DNA of 64,000 nt, taken from contig NW_027096045.1 in the NCBI RefSeq assembly GCF_040115645.1, positions 1 through 64,000 of the forward strand, given 5' to 3'. The notes beneath the pieces are model-generated. The model was given only the letters and a program-made list of their open reading frames with translations. It was not told the DNA's origin and did no database searches. The DNA comes from Euwallacea fornicatus (Eukaryota > Arthropoda > Insecta > Coleoptera > Curculionidae). This document shows, piece by piece, positions 25,526-35,800 of the stretch (positions within the stretch are counted from its first letter, which is position 1; each line of letters opens with the position of its first letter). The position numbers and the translations under genes are program-made.

Positions 25526-27224
25526 CTAGGCTAGCCGAGGGAGTGGAACTTCTATTGGCTCTTCATTTGACTGGTTGTTCTTCTGACTCCGATTCCTCAG
25601 TCGGGGTTGCAACAACTTTTTCCATGTTAAAGCTGCCATTGCTCCTATAATTATAATATACATTAGTAATGTCCACACACTAGGGGGTGTGTAGAGGTCG
25701 TTGTCCGTCCAGCTGCCGCTTTCCTGCTCCTCATAAACTTCATGTTTTAGCTTATGCAGGTCATCTAACTCGAGCTCGGGTAGGTGAATGCTCAAGTTTA
25801 AGTTCTGTCGGGGTGGAACGTCCGTGATAATTTTAGGTAGCAAAATGGGCTTCAGAGTGTTTTCCATAATCCTCATGGTATTCGTTGCCTGTTGGTTCCC
25901 GATGCTTAACTTACATCCCTTTGGAATTTCATATAGATATGTCCCGTGCAAGGTTTTGGCTTCTGTTTGTCCATTTTGGCACGTTAGCTGGGCTATTTCT
26001 TCTGTAGGACTTATTACAATCCATTTATCTGACACATCTAACCTATTTAAAATTATTCTGTCTATTTTTATTAACGTTTGAGTACAGTTCGAAGGATTTT
26101 TCACTAAGTTTATTAACTGTATTTCACAAGGGGTTTCTGGCTGATTTCCCGTTAAGTCTGTTTCATAGCACAAGTATAGTTCTGGCTTTAATTTACGACA
26201 CTCGCGGTGAAAGTACGCGTGGTACAACTGGCTCTTTACAAGGTACTTCCCTTTAGGTATGATTGCCCTAAACTGACCCTGAATGTAAACGGGAATAGAA
26301 TACAAATGGTAATAAGAAAATTGCAGATTCTGAACAGTAGGAATGTGTAAAATGTACGTGATTCGATAGTCCGATAGGAAACACTCCAGTTTTGTTATTT
26401 CTTCGTATTTAACTATATTTTCCAAAGTTATAGGTAGTGGTAGATTGGTCCTTCCTATGTCGTTGCTTAACTCCGTGAGTGCAGTGAGTAGATCCCTTTG
26501 GTCCATTATGCTTGGGTGCATGGTATTTAATCTTGCAAATACCAACGAGTTTTCGACATCTTGTAGGATGGTGTTGATTATCTCGTACATATCAATTATT
26601 TCGTTGACAATTTCCTTCAAAAAGGAACAATTTCTATCGTCGATCACATCCTTGATATAAGGTACAATTTCTTTCAATTTTTCCTCCAGTATTCTATCAT
26701 TGTCGTAAAGCTGTTTTAGCGTTTTGTTAAACCTTTCTAAAGCCAACACTGTCATTCTTCCTTGAGTTACAACTTGAGTTTGAGTGAGCCTTTGTTTCGC
26801 ACGTAATTCTCTAATTAATTTGTCGTATTTTTGACCATCTTCTGCGTCCAAATTTCCCGTTATCGCTTTGAACACTGCTCCTAATCCATCCACGATTCCT
26901 CGCTTTGGTCGATTTGTTTTAGGAAATATTCGGTAAAAGCGGTTTTCAACTTGTTCCTGTATTGCCTTCATGATCTCGTAAAAATTGCGGAGCTCATTCT
27001 TATAAGGGCTTGGATGTGTTGTCGTTTCCCAATTGCTGGTCAAATTATTTATTTTTCTTCTCAGCTCTTCTAGTTGTTCTGCTACTGGTCTTAAATCGTT
27101 GTAATGAATGAAACTGTGGCTTCCATCAATCAATACTGCCTTTCCCAGTTCTAGCGGTAACATTCCCGGATTTCCCTTGAGTTCCAACAGTGTGACATCC
27201 CTAGCTTGTCCCGTGACTAGGATG
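25526..27224 (-). CDS. env: Env (errantivirus fusion glycoprotein), element 2
   Basis: A membrane fusion protein of the class shared by insect errantiviruses and baculovirus F proteins. The open frame runs from the pol stop (27281-27283) to TAG at 25526. There is no ATG near its start; the first in-frame ATG comes late, at GNPGM. I therefore place the start of the coding exon at a candidate splice acceptor (TTTACAG, exon from 27224), whose phase fits the leader micro-ORF donor at 32351-32356. Counting from the TTG at 27187, an RPKR basic cleavage site lies at residues 93-96, followed by a hydrophobic glycine-rich stretch and GNLDAEDG. Several N-x-S/T sites follow. A membrane segment (VWTLLMYIIIIGAM) at about 503-522 is followed by a basic tail of about 30 residues. 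The frame is intact. Compared with element 3 there is one visible residue change (CQNGQ here, CQNRQ there). The spliced form is inferred. Confidence 0.88.
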
Positions 27225-27231
27225 CTGTAAA
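27225..27231 (-). promoter_or_regulatory. Candidate env splice acceptor, element 2
   Basis: The minus strand reads TTTACAG, after which the env frame continues with one base completing a codon. That is the phase required by the leader donor (nine codons plus two bases). A second AG in the same phase lies slightly downstream (GCTAG, near 27203), but the hydrophobic stretch would then be shorter. Confidence 0.5.
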
Positions 27232-27280
27232 TGTTTTTCCTTCGTTTACTTATATGTACATGGTTTGGTTTGAGTCTAAT

Positions 27281-30200
27281 TTACTCCTTATTTCTACTTG
27301 GATTAATACATTTGTGACGGCTGGGCCGTTTTAGATTGTCTATGTTCACTTTCCTTCCAGACTGATTTTCGACAAATTTCCTTTCTCTATTTACAATTTC
27401 CGCTTTTGCACATGCTTTAAATTTGTCTCCTAATTTTTGTCTAGGATTCTTTATTCTTTCACGCACGTCATCTCCTTCTTCAAACATCGTTGGGTCGTCC
27501 CGATTTACATTTCTCTTTTCCATTAAGCGTACTTTAGCCTCGGTCATTCGCCTATTCATTTCTCCGTACAACAATTTCGTCCTTGCTTTGTGTTCAGTTA
27601 CATAGTTGGTCATTAAATTTTCATTCATAGTGATGTTGAATGGATCCTCACTTCCTAGGTGTCCGTTCACAATTTCCATTGGTTTGTATCCCGTTGTTGA
27701 ATGAATTGAATTGTTGTATGCTAACACGGCGTACTTGACCTTCTGTTTGATGGGTGTCTCTTCTTGACCTTGGTTGTTCAGCAATCTTACGTGTTCTGCT
27801 ATTGTTGAGTGGAATCTCTCCACAATTCCATTCGATTGGGGATGATCTGGCGTGCAGAAATGCGTTTCTACTTTATGGCTTCTTAAAAGTTCGGCAATTA
27901 CTGTATTCTTAAATTCTGTCCCATTGTCAGCGATTATTTGAATTGGCACTCCAAAATGGGAGAAGAAAGTTATTAAATTGTCCGCTACTTCAGTTGCCAT
28001 CATTGAATCCAAAACATAGGCTTGGGCAAATTTCGAAAAACTATCCACAATAGTTAGAAACTTTGTCTTTTCTAATGTATATGTGTCTATGTGGACAATT
28101 TCGAAAGGCTTTGCAGCTGTAGGCGTGATGTTGTACTTCGTCTTGATGGGGTTCCTTTCATATTTACTACGCTGGCAAATTTCACATTGTTCCAAGTAAT
28201 TTTGTACTGTATCTCTTATGTTTGGCCAGTAATATTTGGCTTTTATTCTCTGCTCTGTCTCTTCTATGCCCCTATGGTTTGTTTTGCTCTCATGATAAGC
28301 CTGTATGATTTCAGGTATATCTGCTTTTTCTTCGACATCTATTAATTTTGTTAGGCATCGCTTGAATTTGAGCGATGGCCATTTAAAATTTTTACGTATA
28401 GTTTCACAAAATTTAGGGTAAATATCTGGACTTTCGAAGTAAAGGGAATACAGTTTTCCTGGGGCCACATTCTCTATGACAAACTTCATTAAATAGTGAT
28501 CGAAGTCATCATCTGGCAATTGTAGTAAGTATCTTCGTTTTTTCCCAAATAGTTCTAATTTCTTTAATTTTGCAGGTGTATGCAATACTCGTGACACAAT
28601 CACCTGATTGGCTCCATAGTTAACAGCTGATTCTACAATTGGAACTCCTACGATAGGATCTTGATCCTCGTTTGTATGTACAGTTTCATTCTCATCCATT
28701 GGGGTTGGTTCTTCCATCCTTTCTGTATTTTTTGCCTCTGTGTCTGGTTCAACTATCATTGATAGGTTATCTGGTTCATTTCTTGTTTGTCCACTTGTAC
28801 CCGCTTGTTCCAAATCTCTGTTGAAGTCCTCCATATATCGCACTAACTCTTGAAATCCGTTCGTTTCTTTCGTGTGAATTTCCACGCGACTCAACGCATC
28901 GGCATTCGTATTTAGTTTTCCCTTTTTATAAATGATTCTATAGTCGTATTCTTCCAGCTTAATTCGCCACCTTAGTAATTTGGACGAAGGGTCTTTCAAG
29001 TTAAATAGCCATTGTAACGGCTTATGATCAGTGACTATATTAAATTTGTTACCATACAGGTAGGGCCTGAAATACTTCGTTGCCCAAACTAAACACAAAC
29101 ACTCCTTTTCTATCGTAGAATAATTTTGTTCGGATTCGTTTAATGTGCGTGAGGCGTACGCCACTGGCAAGTCTTGTCCAATAGGGCCTTGTGACAAAAT
29201 TGCTCCTAATGCGACATTACTGGCGTCACAGGTGAGGTTAAAAGGCTTTGAGAGGTCGGGATATTGTAAGATAGGTTCATTCATTAATATTTCTTTACAG
29301 GTCTCAAAAGATTTAACAAATTCTTCATTATGTTCAATTTTCGCTCCTTTCTTGAGACATTTAGTTAGAGGTTTGGTCAACTGCGCAAAGTTATTAATGA
29401 ATTTCCTGTAGTATCCCACCAAGCCAAGGAATCCTTTAATTTGCTTTGGGGTTCCTGGAATCGGGTAATTTTTTACTACTTTCACTTTTTCCGGGTTAGG
29501 TCGAACTCCTTCTGGGGTTATAATATGTCCCAAATAATTTACTTCCTTCCTCAAAAATTCACTCTTGTCGAGTTGGACCTTGAAATTGGATTTTCTAAGT
29601 CGATTAAAGACTGCTCTTAAATTTTCCAAGTGCTCTTGTAAGGATGTTGAGTAAATGATTATGTCGTCAAGATACACTAGACACCTTTCATTCTGCAATC
29701 CGCTCAAAATTCCATCCATTGCTCTTTGGAAGGTCGCAGGTGCGTTTTTTAATCCGAAGGGCATTCGGGTATATTCATAATGCCCTCCTTCGGTACTAAA
29801 CGCCGTCTTTGGTATATCTTGTTCCCTCATCTCAATTTGGTGGAAACCACTCGCCAAATCAAGGGTCGAAAAATACTGACACTTCCCCAGTTTATCCAGT
29901 ATATCAGTTATATTGGGTAAAGGGTATTTGTCGTCGATAGTTTTCTCATTGAGTTTGCGGTAATCCACGCAGACTCTCCATTTGCGTTTTCCAGACGCAT
30001 CCATCTTCTTAGGAACTACCCAGATTGGGGCTGACCAAGGTGAACTGCTATGTCTAATGATTCCCTGGTCCAACATTTTGTCTATTTGGCTCCTAACTTC
30101 TTCTTTATGTATGAAGGGGTACCTGTACGACTTTACGTACACTGGCTGTTCATCAGTTGTCTTGATAGCATGCTTTGTTTGACTAGTAAACGTCAAAGGT

Positions 30201-31045
30201 ATGCCTTCTTGATAGAATATGTCCGAAAATTCGGTACATAATCGTAGAATTTCTTTCTTCTCTTCTCGATTAAGATGATTAGTCCTAATCTGCGATGTTT
30301 CCAATTTCCTCCCTCGATGGGTATCCATTGTGTTTACATCAATTGTTTCATGCTCTAATATTCCTTTGTCTAACGCCTCGACATCGAATGGTCGGGTTAA
30401 ATCTATTATCTTTGATTGGCATGATCTATTTCTTATCACGACTAAAGCGTGACCATCTTTCGTCTTTGTTATACAACTTGGGATTTCACATCCATTTATC
30501 TTCCGATAATCAATCAATACCTCTCCATCTCGGATATTTGTTTCAATTCTAACTACTTTTTCTATCCTTGGTTCCATTTCTATATGGTTATTCTGTACAT
30601 TTGTCCAATACGTTTGGAATGGTATAGTGGCATAAGGGGTAACCATTTTATTTTTCCGAAAATCTAATTGGGCTTCTAACAGTTTCAAATTATCTAATCC
30701 CAACAATCCATCAAAGGTTCCATGAAATTTAAACAAATAAAATTTCAGCAAAGTGTATCGGGGTAATTTAAAAATTTCCGAAGCTGGTATCGTTGTACTA
30801 AATTCATGGGCTGATTGTTGTAATGCGGTTGAAACTATAAAAGGGTCTTTTTTAATTTGGTTCGGAGCTATCTTCCTAGCAGCTTCCGGGTTTATAAATG
30901 ATTTACTTGCACCACTATCAATTAAAAATTTAAGATTGTGTTCAGGAAAAGTAATATAGTTTAGTTCACTGCCCTCGGTGTTATTCAGTGTTATTATCTT
31001 TGGTTTTATGTTTCGTTTTCGTCTGGGCCAGTTTCGAGAAAATTC
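27281..31045 (-). CDS. pol: Pol polyprotein (protease, RT, RNase H, integrase), element 2
   Basis: 1254 codons in the -1 frame relative to gag, open from 31045 (TAA just upstream at 31046-31048), so made by frameshifting. In order: a retropepsin with D43-S-G-A and FDGLLG; a reverse transcriptase with FGLKNAPATFQRAMD and the catalytic YLDD at 458-461 (29663-29674); RNase H with the catalytic Asp in TCDASN (D607) and TDHKPLQWL; an acidic linker from about residue 710; and an integrase with an H-H-C-C zinc region (HESKTNH ... CEICQ, near 918) and catalytic D987, D1040 and E1076, the last two 35 residues apart as in retroviral integrases. It is the replication and insertion machinery. The stop TAA (27281-27283) is followed in the same frame by env. 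No break was seen. Confidence 0.95.
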   Translation of the reverse strand, partial: EFSRNWPRRKRNIKPKIITLNNTEGSELNYITFPEHNLKFLIDSGASKSFINPEAARKIAPNQIKKDPFIVSTALQQSAHEFSTTIPASEIFKLPRYTLLKFYLFKFHGTFDGLLGLDNLKLLEAQLDFRKNKMVTPYATIPFQTYWTNVQNNHIEMEPRIEKVVRIETNIRDGEVLIDYRKINGCEIPSCITKTKDGHALVVIRNRSCQSKIIDLTRPFDVEALDKGILEHETIDVNTMDTHRGRKLETSQIRTNHLNREEKKEILRLCTEFSDIFYQEGIPLTFTSQTKHAIKTTDEQPVYVKSYRYPFIHKEEVRSQIDKMLDQGIIRHSSSPWSAPIWVVPKKMDASGKRKWRVCVDYRKLNEKTIDDKYPLPNITDILDKLGKCQYFSTLDLASGFHQIEMREQDIPKTAFSTEGGHYEYTRMPFGLKNAPATFQRAMDGILSGLQNERCLVYLDDIIIYSTSLQEHLENLRAVFNRLRKSNFKVQLDKSEFLRKEVNYLGHIITPEGVRPNPEKVKVVKNYPIPGTPKQIKGFLGLVGYYRKFINNFAQLTKPLTKCLKKGAKIEHNEEFVKSFETCKEILMNEPILQYPDLSKPFNLTCDASNVALGAILSQGPIGQDLPVAYASRTLNESEQNYSTIEKECLCLVWATKYFRPYLYGNKFNIVTDHKPLQWLFNLKDPSSKLLRWRIKLEEYDYRIIYKKGKLNTNADALSRVEIHTKETNGFQELVRYMEDFNRDLEQAGTSGQTRNEPDNLSMIVEPDTEAKNTERMEEPTPMDENETVHTNEDQDPIVGVPIVESAVNYGANQVIVSRVLHTPAKLKKLELFGKKRRYLLQLPDDDFDHYLMKFVIENVAPGKLYSLYFESPDIYPKFCETIRKNFKWPSLKFKRCLTKLIDVEEKADIPEIIQAYHESKTNHRGIEETEQRIKAKYYWPNIRDTVQNYLEQCEICQRSKYERNPIKTKYNITPTAAKPFEIVHIDTYTLEKTKFLTIVDSFSKFAQAYVLDSMMATEVADNLITFFSHFGVPIQIIADNGTEFKNTVIAELLRSHKVETHFCTPDHPQSNGIVERFHSTIAEHVRLLNNQGQEETPIKQKVKYAVLAYNNSIHSTTGYKPMEIVNGHLGSEDPFNITMNENLMTNYVTEHKARTKLLYGEMNRRMTEAKVRLMEKRNVNRDDPTMFEEGDDVRERIKNPRQKLGDKFKACAKAEIVNRERKFVENQSGRKVNIDNLKRPSRHKCINPSRNKE

Positions 31046-32316
31046 TTATAAGAATAATCTGCAGATGCAGCGTCGCACCGACTTCCCACGTGGTAACTTG
31101 ATCCGTCCTGTTGTTCAGTGGATTCGTTTCCATATCGTCTCGCCTTTGGGTCGCCATGGTATTTTTCGTCGTAGACAGCTTGGTCATCGATACTCCTGTT
31201 TACGCTGGTGCTATAAAGTTCTTCTGCGATGATATTTTGTGCGGGGTTATAGGGTGGTCTATTTGGATTATTAAAATACGTCCTATTGGGGTAATAACCT
31301 CCCGAATTCTGTCTGTTCGTAAATCCGGTTCTCCTCGTCGAAACACTCATCGGTGTGGGTTTTGGCAAGGGTTGATTTGGATTCGATTTGAAGACGTTAG
31401 TAGTCACCCTTGGTGGTTGGAAATTCTGTCTAGCTTGCGATGGCTGATACGTTGGCCTTGGTGTATGATTTACTGCTGTATTTACATGGGCTCCTGGTCT
31501 AAATTGACCAGAGTGATTATTCGTATATGACGGTCTAGGGTTGAACCTAGGTCTAGGTGTGGAGTTTGTTGCATTATGCACTCTATTACTGCCATTATTA
31601 CTGCTGCCACTACTATTATTTTGCAAATAGTGTGTGTTGTCTTCCTGTGTTACAAATTGCAATGCTTCTGGCAAATCTTTTGGTCGCATACAGCGTATTG
31701 CTGTTCCTAGGGGCTCTCTTAGTCCTGATAGGAATGTTTTCAGCGCCAAGTTATTGTATAGATCCTTTTTTACAGCTTTCCCTATCTCCGTAGTTTCGTG
31801 GGCATTAATATAAGAACATAACAAGTTTAGTATATGCAGAACCCTATCGTAAAATTCGTTAGGGGTTTCGTTTTGTCGTTGTTTAAGCATAACTAAGTCC
31901 ATGTTTAAACATGCCTCATCCCTCTGATCCGCAAAATGCCTTGTCAAAATTTCCTTTAGTTCCTCCCAGTTGTTGACGTTTTGTGTTCCCAATACCAATT
32001 TAGCATTCCCAGATAACTTTCCAATAATACAATTTAGCAAGAAGGTATTTTGGAAGTGGTTGGGTTGTTGGGCAACGTAAAAGGAATCGATCAAGGATTG
32101 ACATACGCCGAGGTAACGGCCAAGATCATTAGGGCTCCCATCGAAATCTGGGACACACCTCAAATACTCAGTTTTAAACTCAACCATTTTTACGTTACTG
32201 TTTCTTACAAGTTTACGATTTCTAATTGGGACTGAGCGATTACAATTAGGGCCTGTCAAAGGGGTATCAATACTCAGGGATTCAAACTGTTCAAGTACCT
32301 CGTTAATCTCTGACAT
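31006..32316 (-). CDS. gag: Gag polyprotein, element 2
   Basis: 436 residues from the ATG at 32316. The capsid-like domain has the errantivirus signature pieces FDGSPNDLGRYLG, AQQPNHFQNTFLLNCIIGKL, HFADQRDEACLNMDLVMLKQ and LSGLREPLGTAIRCMRP. From about residue 233 the chain is low-complexity, rich in Asn, Pro, Arg and Thr, without a zinc knuckle. It overlaps pol by 40 nt in the -1 frame, with G AAT TTT at 31045-31039 as the likely slip site. Compared with element 3 there are eight base differences packed into 31432-31562, causing several residue changes in the low-complexity part. Confidence 0.93.
   Translation of the reverse strand: MSEINEVLEQFESLSIDTPLTGPNCNRSVPIRNRKLVRNSNVKMVEFKTEYLRCVPDFDGSPNDLGRYLGVCQSLIDSFYVAQQPNHFQNTFLLNCIIGKLSGNAKLVLGTQNVNNWEELKEILTRHFADQRDEACLNMDLVMLKQRQNETPNEFYDRVLHILNLLCSYINAHETTEIGKAVKKDLYNNLALKTFLSGLREPLGTAIRCMRPKDLPEALQFVTQEDNTHYLQNNSSGSSNNGSNRVHNATNSTPRPRFNPRPSYTNNHSGQFRPGAHVNTAVNHTPRPTYQPSQARQNFQPPRVTTNVFKSNPNQPLPKPTPMSVSTRRTGFTNRQNSGGYYPNRTYFNNPNRPPYNPAQNIIAEELYSTSVNRSIDDQAVYDEKYHGDPKARRYGNESTEQQDGSSYHVGSRCDAASADYSYKNFLETGPDENET
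31039..31045 (-). promoter_or_regulatory. Probable -1 frameshift site, element 2
   Basis: G AAT TTT in the gag frame lies at the very first pol-frame codon after an upstream TAA. It occupies the same distance from the gag stop (33 nt) as the canonical A AAT TTT in element 1. The first base is not A, so it is not a perfect heptamer. Confidence 0.5.
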
Positions 32317-32350
32317 AAAAAATCTTGTACAAAAATTATTAACCAGTTGT

Positions 32351-32356
32351 ACTTAC
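32351..32356 (-). promoter_or_regulatory. Splice donor GTAAGT in element 2 leader
   Basis: Perfect donor, 35 nt upstream of the gag ATG and 29 nt downstream of the micro-ORF ATG (32383-32385). Confidence 0.7.
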
Positions 32357-32385
32357 CAAAATAGCACGATGCTCGACACAAACAT
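32353..32385 (-). CDS. Leader micro-ORF of element 2 (candidate env signal-peptide start)
   Basis: ATG plus nine codons then TAA, with a hydrophobic composition. The donor GTAAGT overlaps its end, so the spliced message loses the stop after nine codons and two bases. The candidate env acceptor at 27224/27225 restores the phase. I infer that this is the first coding exon of env, and unspliced RNA would translate it only as a short upstream ORF before gag. Length and phase match element 1, although the peptide sequence differs. Confidence 0.65.
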   Translation of the reverse strand: MFVSSIVLFW

Positions 32386-32475
32386 TGATTTTACTACAGT
32401 TTTACCGTACACGTTACACGAAGGTCTCTCACGGTTAGTTCACTACTCAGCGATTGAATATTGATTCCGTGATTG

Positions 32476-32493
32476 ATCCGTACGACTGCGCCA
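32476..32493 (-). other. Primer binding site of element 2
   Basis: The minus strand reads TGGCGCAGTCGTACGGAT next to the 5' LTR. The first 11 bases match the tRNA-Ser-type PBS. The remaining bases differ at three positions from element 3. Confidence 0.82.
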
Positions 32494-32804
32494 CTTATCT
32501 TTCCGTATTCCTCGGAAGACTTTTTAAAAAAATTAAACAATTACTATATTTTATGATTTAATATAAACTTGTAGTTAACACAACACTAACAAGAATTATT
32601 AAGTATAACGGTAACAATACAGTAGAACGAGCTTTGGTAAGTTACAATGAAATCAACGTGAGTTGAATATTACTGTCGATCGATTGTCAGAGTGAGTCCC
32701 GAAGGTCCAGCGCAATGTGGTTTTATTGTTTGATTCTGCAAGCTCAGCAAGTCTGGGCCGCGTCTCTTTAGTATGGTGGCTTATGGTAGCATCCCCATAT
32801 AACT
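32493..32804 (-). repeat. Element 2 5' LTR
   Basis: 312 bp, identical by eye to the LTR at 25192-25503, followed by the duplication cctt at 32805-32808. Confidence 0.95.
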
Positions 32805-35800
32805 CCTTAAACGGCAAATCGTCAATTTGGCTCTAATAGAAGCGGCACTTTTTGGCCAAATCTTATGATTTGGCGTTATCTCGCCAACGCTACAGCCAAT
32901 TTTGTTCAAATCGTCTCCTTTTGGCAAAATAAGCATAATAAGGCCTTAAACGGCAAATCGTCAATTTGGCTCTATTAGAAGCGGCACTTTTTGGCCAAAT
33001 CTTATGATTTGGCGTTATCTCGCCAACGCTACAGCCAATTTTGTTCAAATCGTCTCCTTTTGGCAAAATAAGCATAATAAGGCCTTAAACGGCAAATCGT
33101 CAATTTGGCTCTAATAGAAGCGGCACTTTTTGGCCAAATCTTATGATTTGGCGTTATCTCGCCAACGCTACAGCCAATTTTGTTCAAATCGTCTCCTTTT
33201 GGCAAAATAAGCATAATAAGGCCTTAAACGGCAAATCGTCAATTTGGCTCTAATAGAAGCGGCACTTTTTGGCCAAATCTTATGATTTGGCGTTATCTCG
33301 CCAACGCTACAGCCAATTTTGTTCAAATCGTCTCCTTTTGGCAAAATAAGCATAATAAGGCCTTAAACGGCAAATCGTCAATTTGGCTCTAATAGAAGCG
33401 GCACTTTTTGGCCAAATCGTACAATTTGGCGATATCTCGCAAACGGTACAGCCAATTTTGTTCAAATCGTCTCCTTTTGGCAAAATAAGCATAATAAGGC
33501 CTTAAACGGCAAATCGTCAATTTGGCTCTAATAGAAGCGGCACTTTTTGGCCAAATCGTACAATTTGGCGATATCTCGCCAACGCTACAACCAATTTTGT
33601 TCAAATCGTCTCCTTTTGACAAAATAAGCATAATAAGGCGTTAAACGGCAAATCGTCAATTTGGCTCTAATAGAAGCGGCACTTTTTGGCCAAATCTTAT
33701 GATTTGGCGTTATCTCGCCAACGCTACAGCCAATTTTGTTCAAATCGTCTCCTTTTGGCAAAATAAGCATAATAAGGCCTTAAACGGCAAATCGTCAATT
33801 TGGCTCTAATAGAAGCGGCACTTTTTGGCCAAATCGTACAATTTGGCGATTTCTCGCAAACGCTACAACCAATTTTGTTCAAATCGTCTCCTTTTGGCAA
33901 AATAAGCATAATAAGGCCTTAAACGGCAAATCGTCAATTTGACTCTAATAGAAGCGGCACTTTTTGGCCAAATCTTATGATTTGGCGTTATCTCGCCAAC
34001 GCTACAGCCAATTTTGTTCAAATCGTCTCCTTTTGGCAAAATAAGCATAATAAGGCCTTAAACGGCAAATCGTCAATTTGACTCTAATAGAAGCGGCACT
34101 TTTTGGCCAAATCTTATGATTTGGCGTTATCTCGCCAACGCTACAGCCAATTTTGTTCAAATCGTCTCCTTTTGGCAAAATAAGCATAATAAGGCCTTAA
34201 ACGGCAAATCGTCAATTTGGCTCTAATAGAAGCGGCACTTTTTGGCCAAATCTTATGATTTGGCGTTATCTCGCCAACGCTACAGCCAATTTTGTTCAAA
34301 TCGGCTCCTTTTGGCAAAATAAGCATAATAAGGCCTTAAACGGCAAATCGTCAATTTGGCTCTAATAGAAGCGGCACTTTTTGGCCAAATCTTATGATTT
34401 GGCGTTATCTCGCCAACGCTACAGCCAATTTTGTTCAAATCGTCTCCTTTTGGCAAAATAAGCATAATAAGGCCTTAAACGGCAAATCGTCAATTTGGCT
34501 CTAATAGAAGCGGCACTTTTTGGCCAAATCGTACAATTTGGCGTTATCTCGCCAACGCTACAGCCAATTTTGTTCAAATCGTCTCCTTTTGGCAAAAAAA
34601 GCATAATAAGGCCTTAAACGGCAAATCGTCAATTTGGCTCTAATAGAAGCGGCACTTTTTGGCCAAATCTTATGATTTGGCGTTATCTCGCCAACGCTAC
34701 AGCCAATTTTGTTCAAATCGTCTCCTTTTGGCAAAATAAGCATAATAAGGCCTTAAACGGCAAATCGTCAATTTGGCTCTAATAGAAGCGGCACTTTTTG
34801 GCCAAATCTTATGATTTGGCGTTATCTCGCCAACGCTACAGCCAATTTTGTTCAAATCGTCTCCTTTTGGCAAAATAAGCATAATAAGGCCTTAAACGGC
34901 AAATCGTCAATTTGGCTCTAATAGAAGCGGCACTTTTTGGCCAAATCTTATGATTTGGCGTTATCTCGCCAACGCTACAGCCAATTTTGTTCAAATCGTC
35001 TCCTTTTGGCAAAATAAGCATAATAGGCCTTAAACGGCAAATCGTCAATTTGGCTCTAATAGAAGCGGCACTTTTTGGCCAAATCTTATGATTTGGCGTT
35101 ATCTCGCCAACGCTACAGCCAATTTTGTTCAAATCGTCTCCGTTTGGCAAAATAAGCATAATAAGGCCTTAAACGGCAAATCGTCAATTTGGCTCTAATA
35201 GAAGCGGCACTTTTTGGCCAAATCTTATGATTTGGCGTTATCTCGCCAACGCTACAGCCAATTTTGTTCAAATCGTCTCCTTTTGGCAAAATAAGCATAA
35301 TAAGGCCTTAAACGGCAAATCGTCAATTTGGCTCTAATAGAAGCGGCACTTTTTGGCCAAATCGTACAATTTGGCGATATCTCGCAAACGGTACAGCCAA
35401 TTTTGTTCAAATCGTCTCCTTTTGGCAAAATAAGCATAATAAGGCCTTAAACGGCAAATCGTCAATTTGGCTCTAATAGAAGCGGCACTTTTTGGCCAAA
35501 TCGTACAATTTGGCGATATCTCGCAAACGGTACAACCAATTTTGTTCAAATCGTCTCCTTTTGGCAAAATAAGCAAATAAGGCCTTAAACGGCAAATCGT
35601 CAATTAGGCTCTAATAGAAGCGGCACTTTTTGGCCAAATCGTACAATTTGGCGATATCTCGCAAACGCTACAACCAATTTTGTTCAAATCGTCTCCTTTT
35701 GGCAAAATAAGCATAATAAGGCCTTAAACGGCAAATCGTCAATTTGACTCTAATAGAAGCGGCACTTTTTGGCCAAATCTTATGATTTGGCGTTATCTCG

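Larger units (their letters stand above)
25192..32804 (-). mobile_element. Element 2: complete errantivirus-like LTR retrotransposon (gag-pol-env)
   Basis: 7613 bp, bounded by two 312-bp LTRs that look identical and by the target duplication cctt (25188-25191 and 32805-32808). Read on the minus strand it has a PBS of tRNA-Ser type, leader micro-ORF and donor, gag, pol in the -1 frame, env, and a polypurine tract. All frames are open and all catalytic residues I looked for are present, so it appears potentially autonomous. Identical LTRs suggest a recent insertion. Confidence 0.96.
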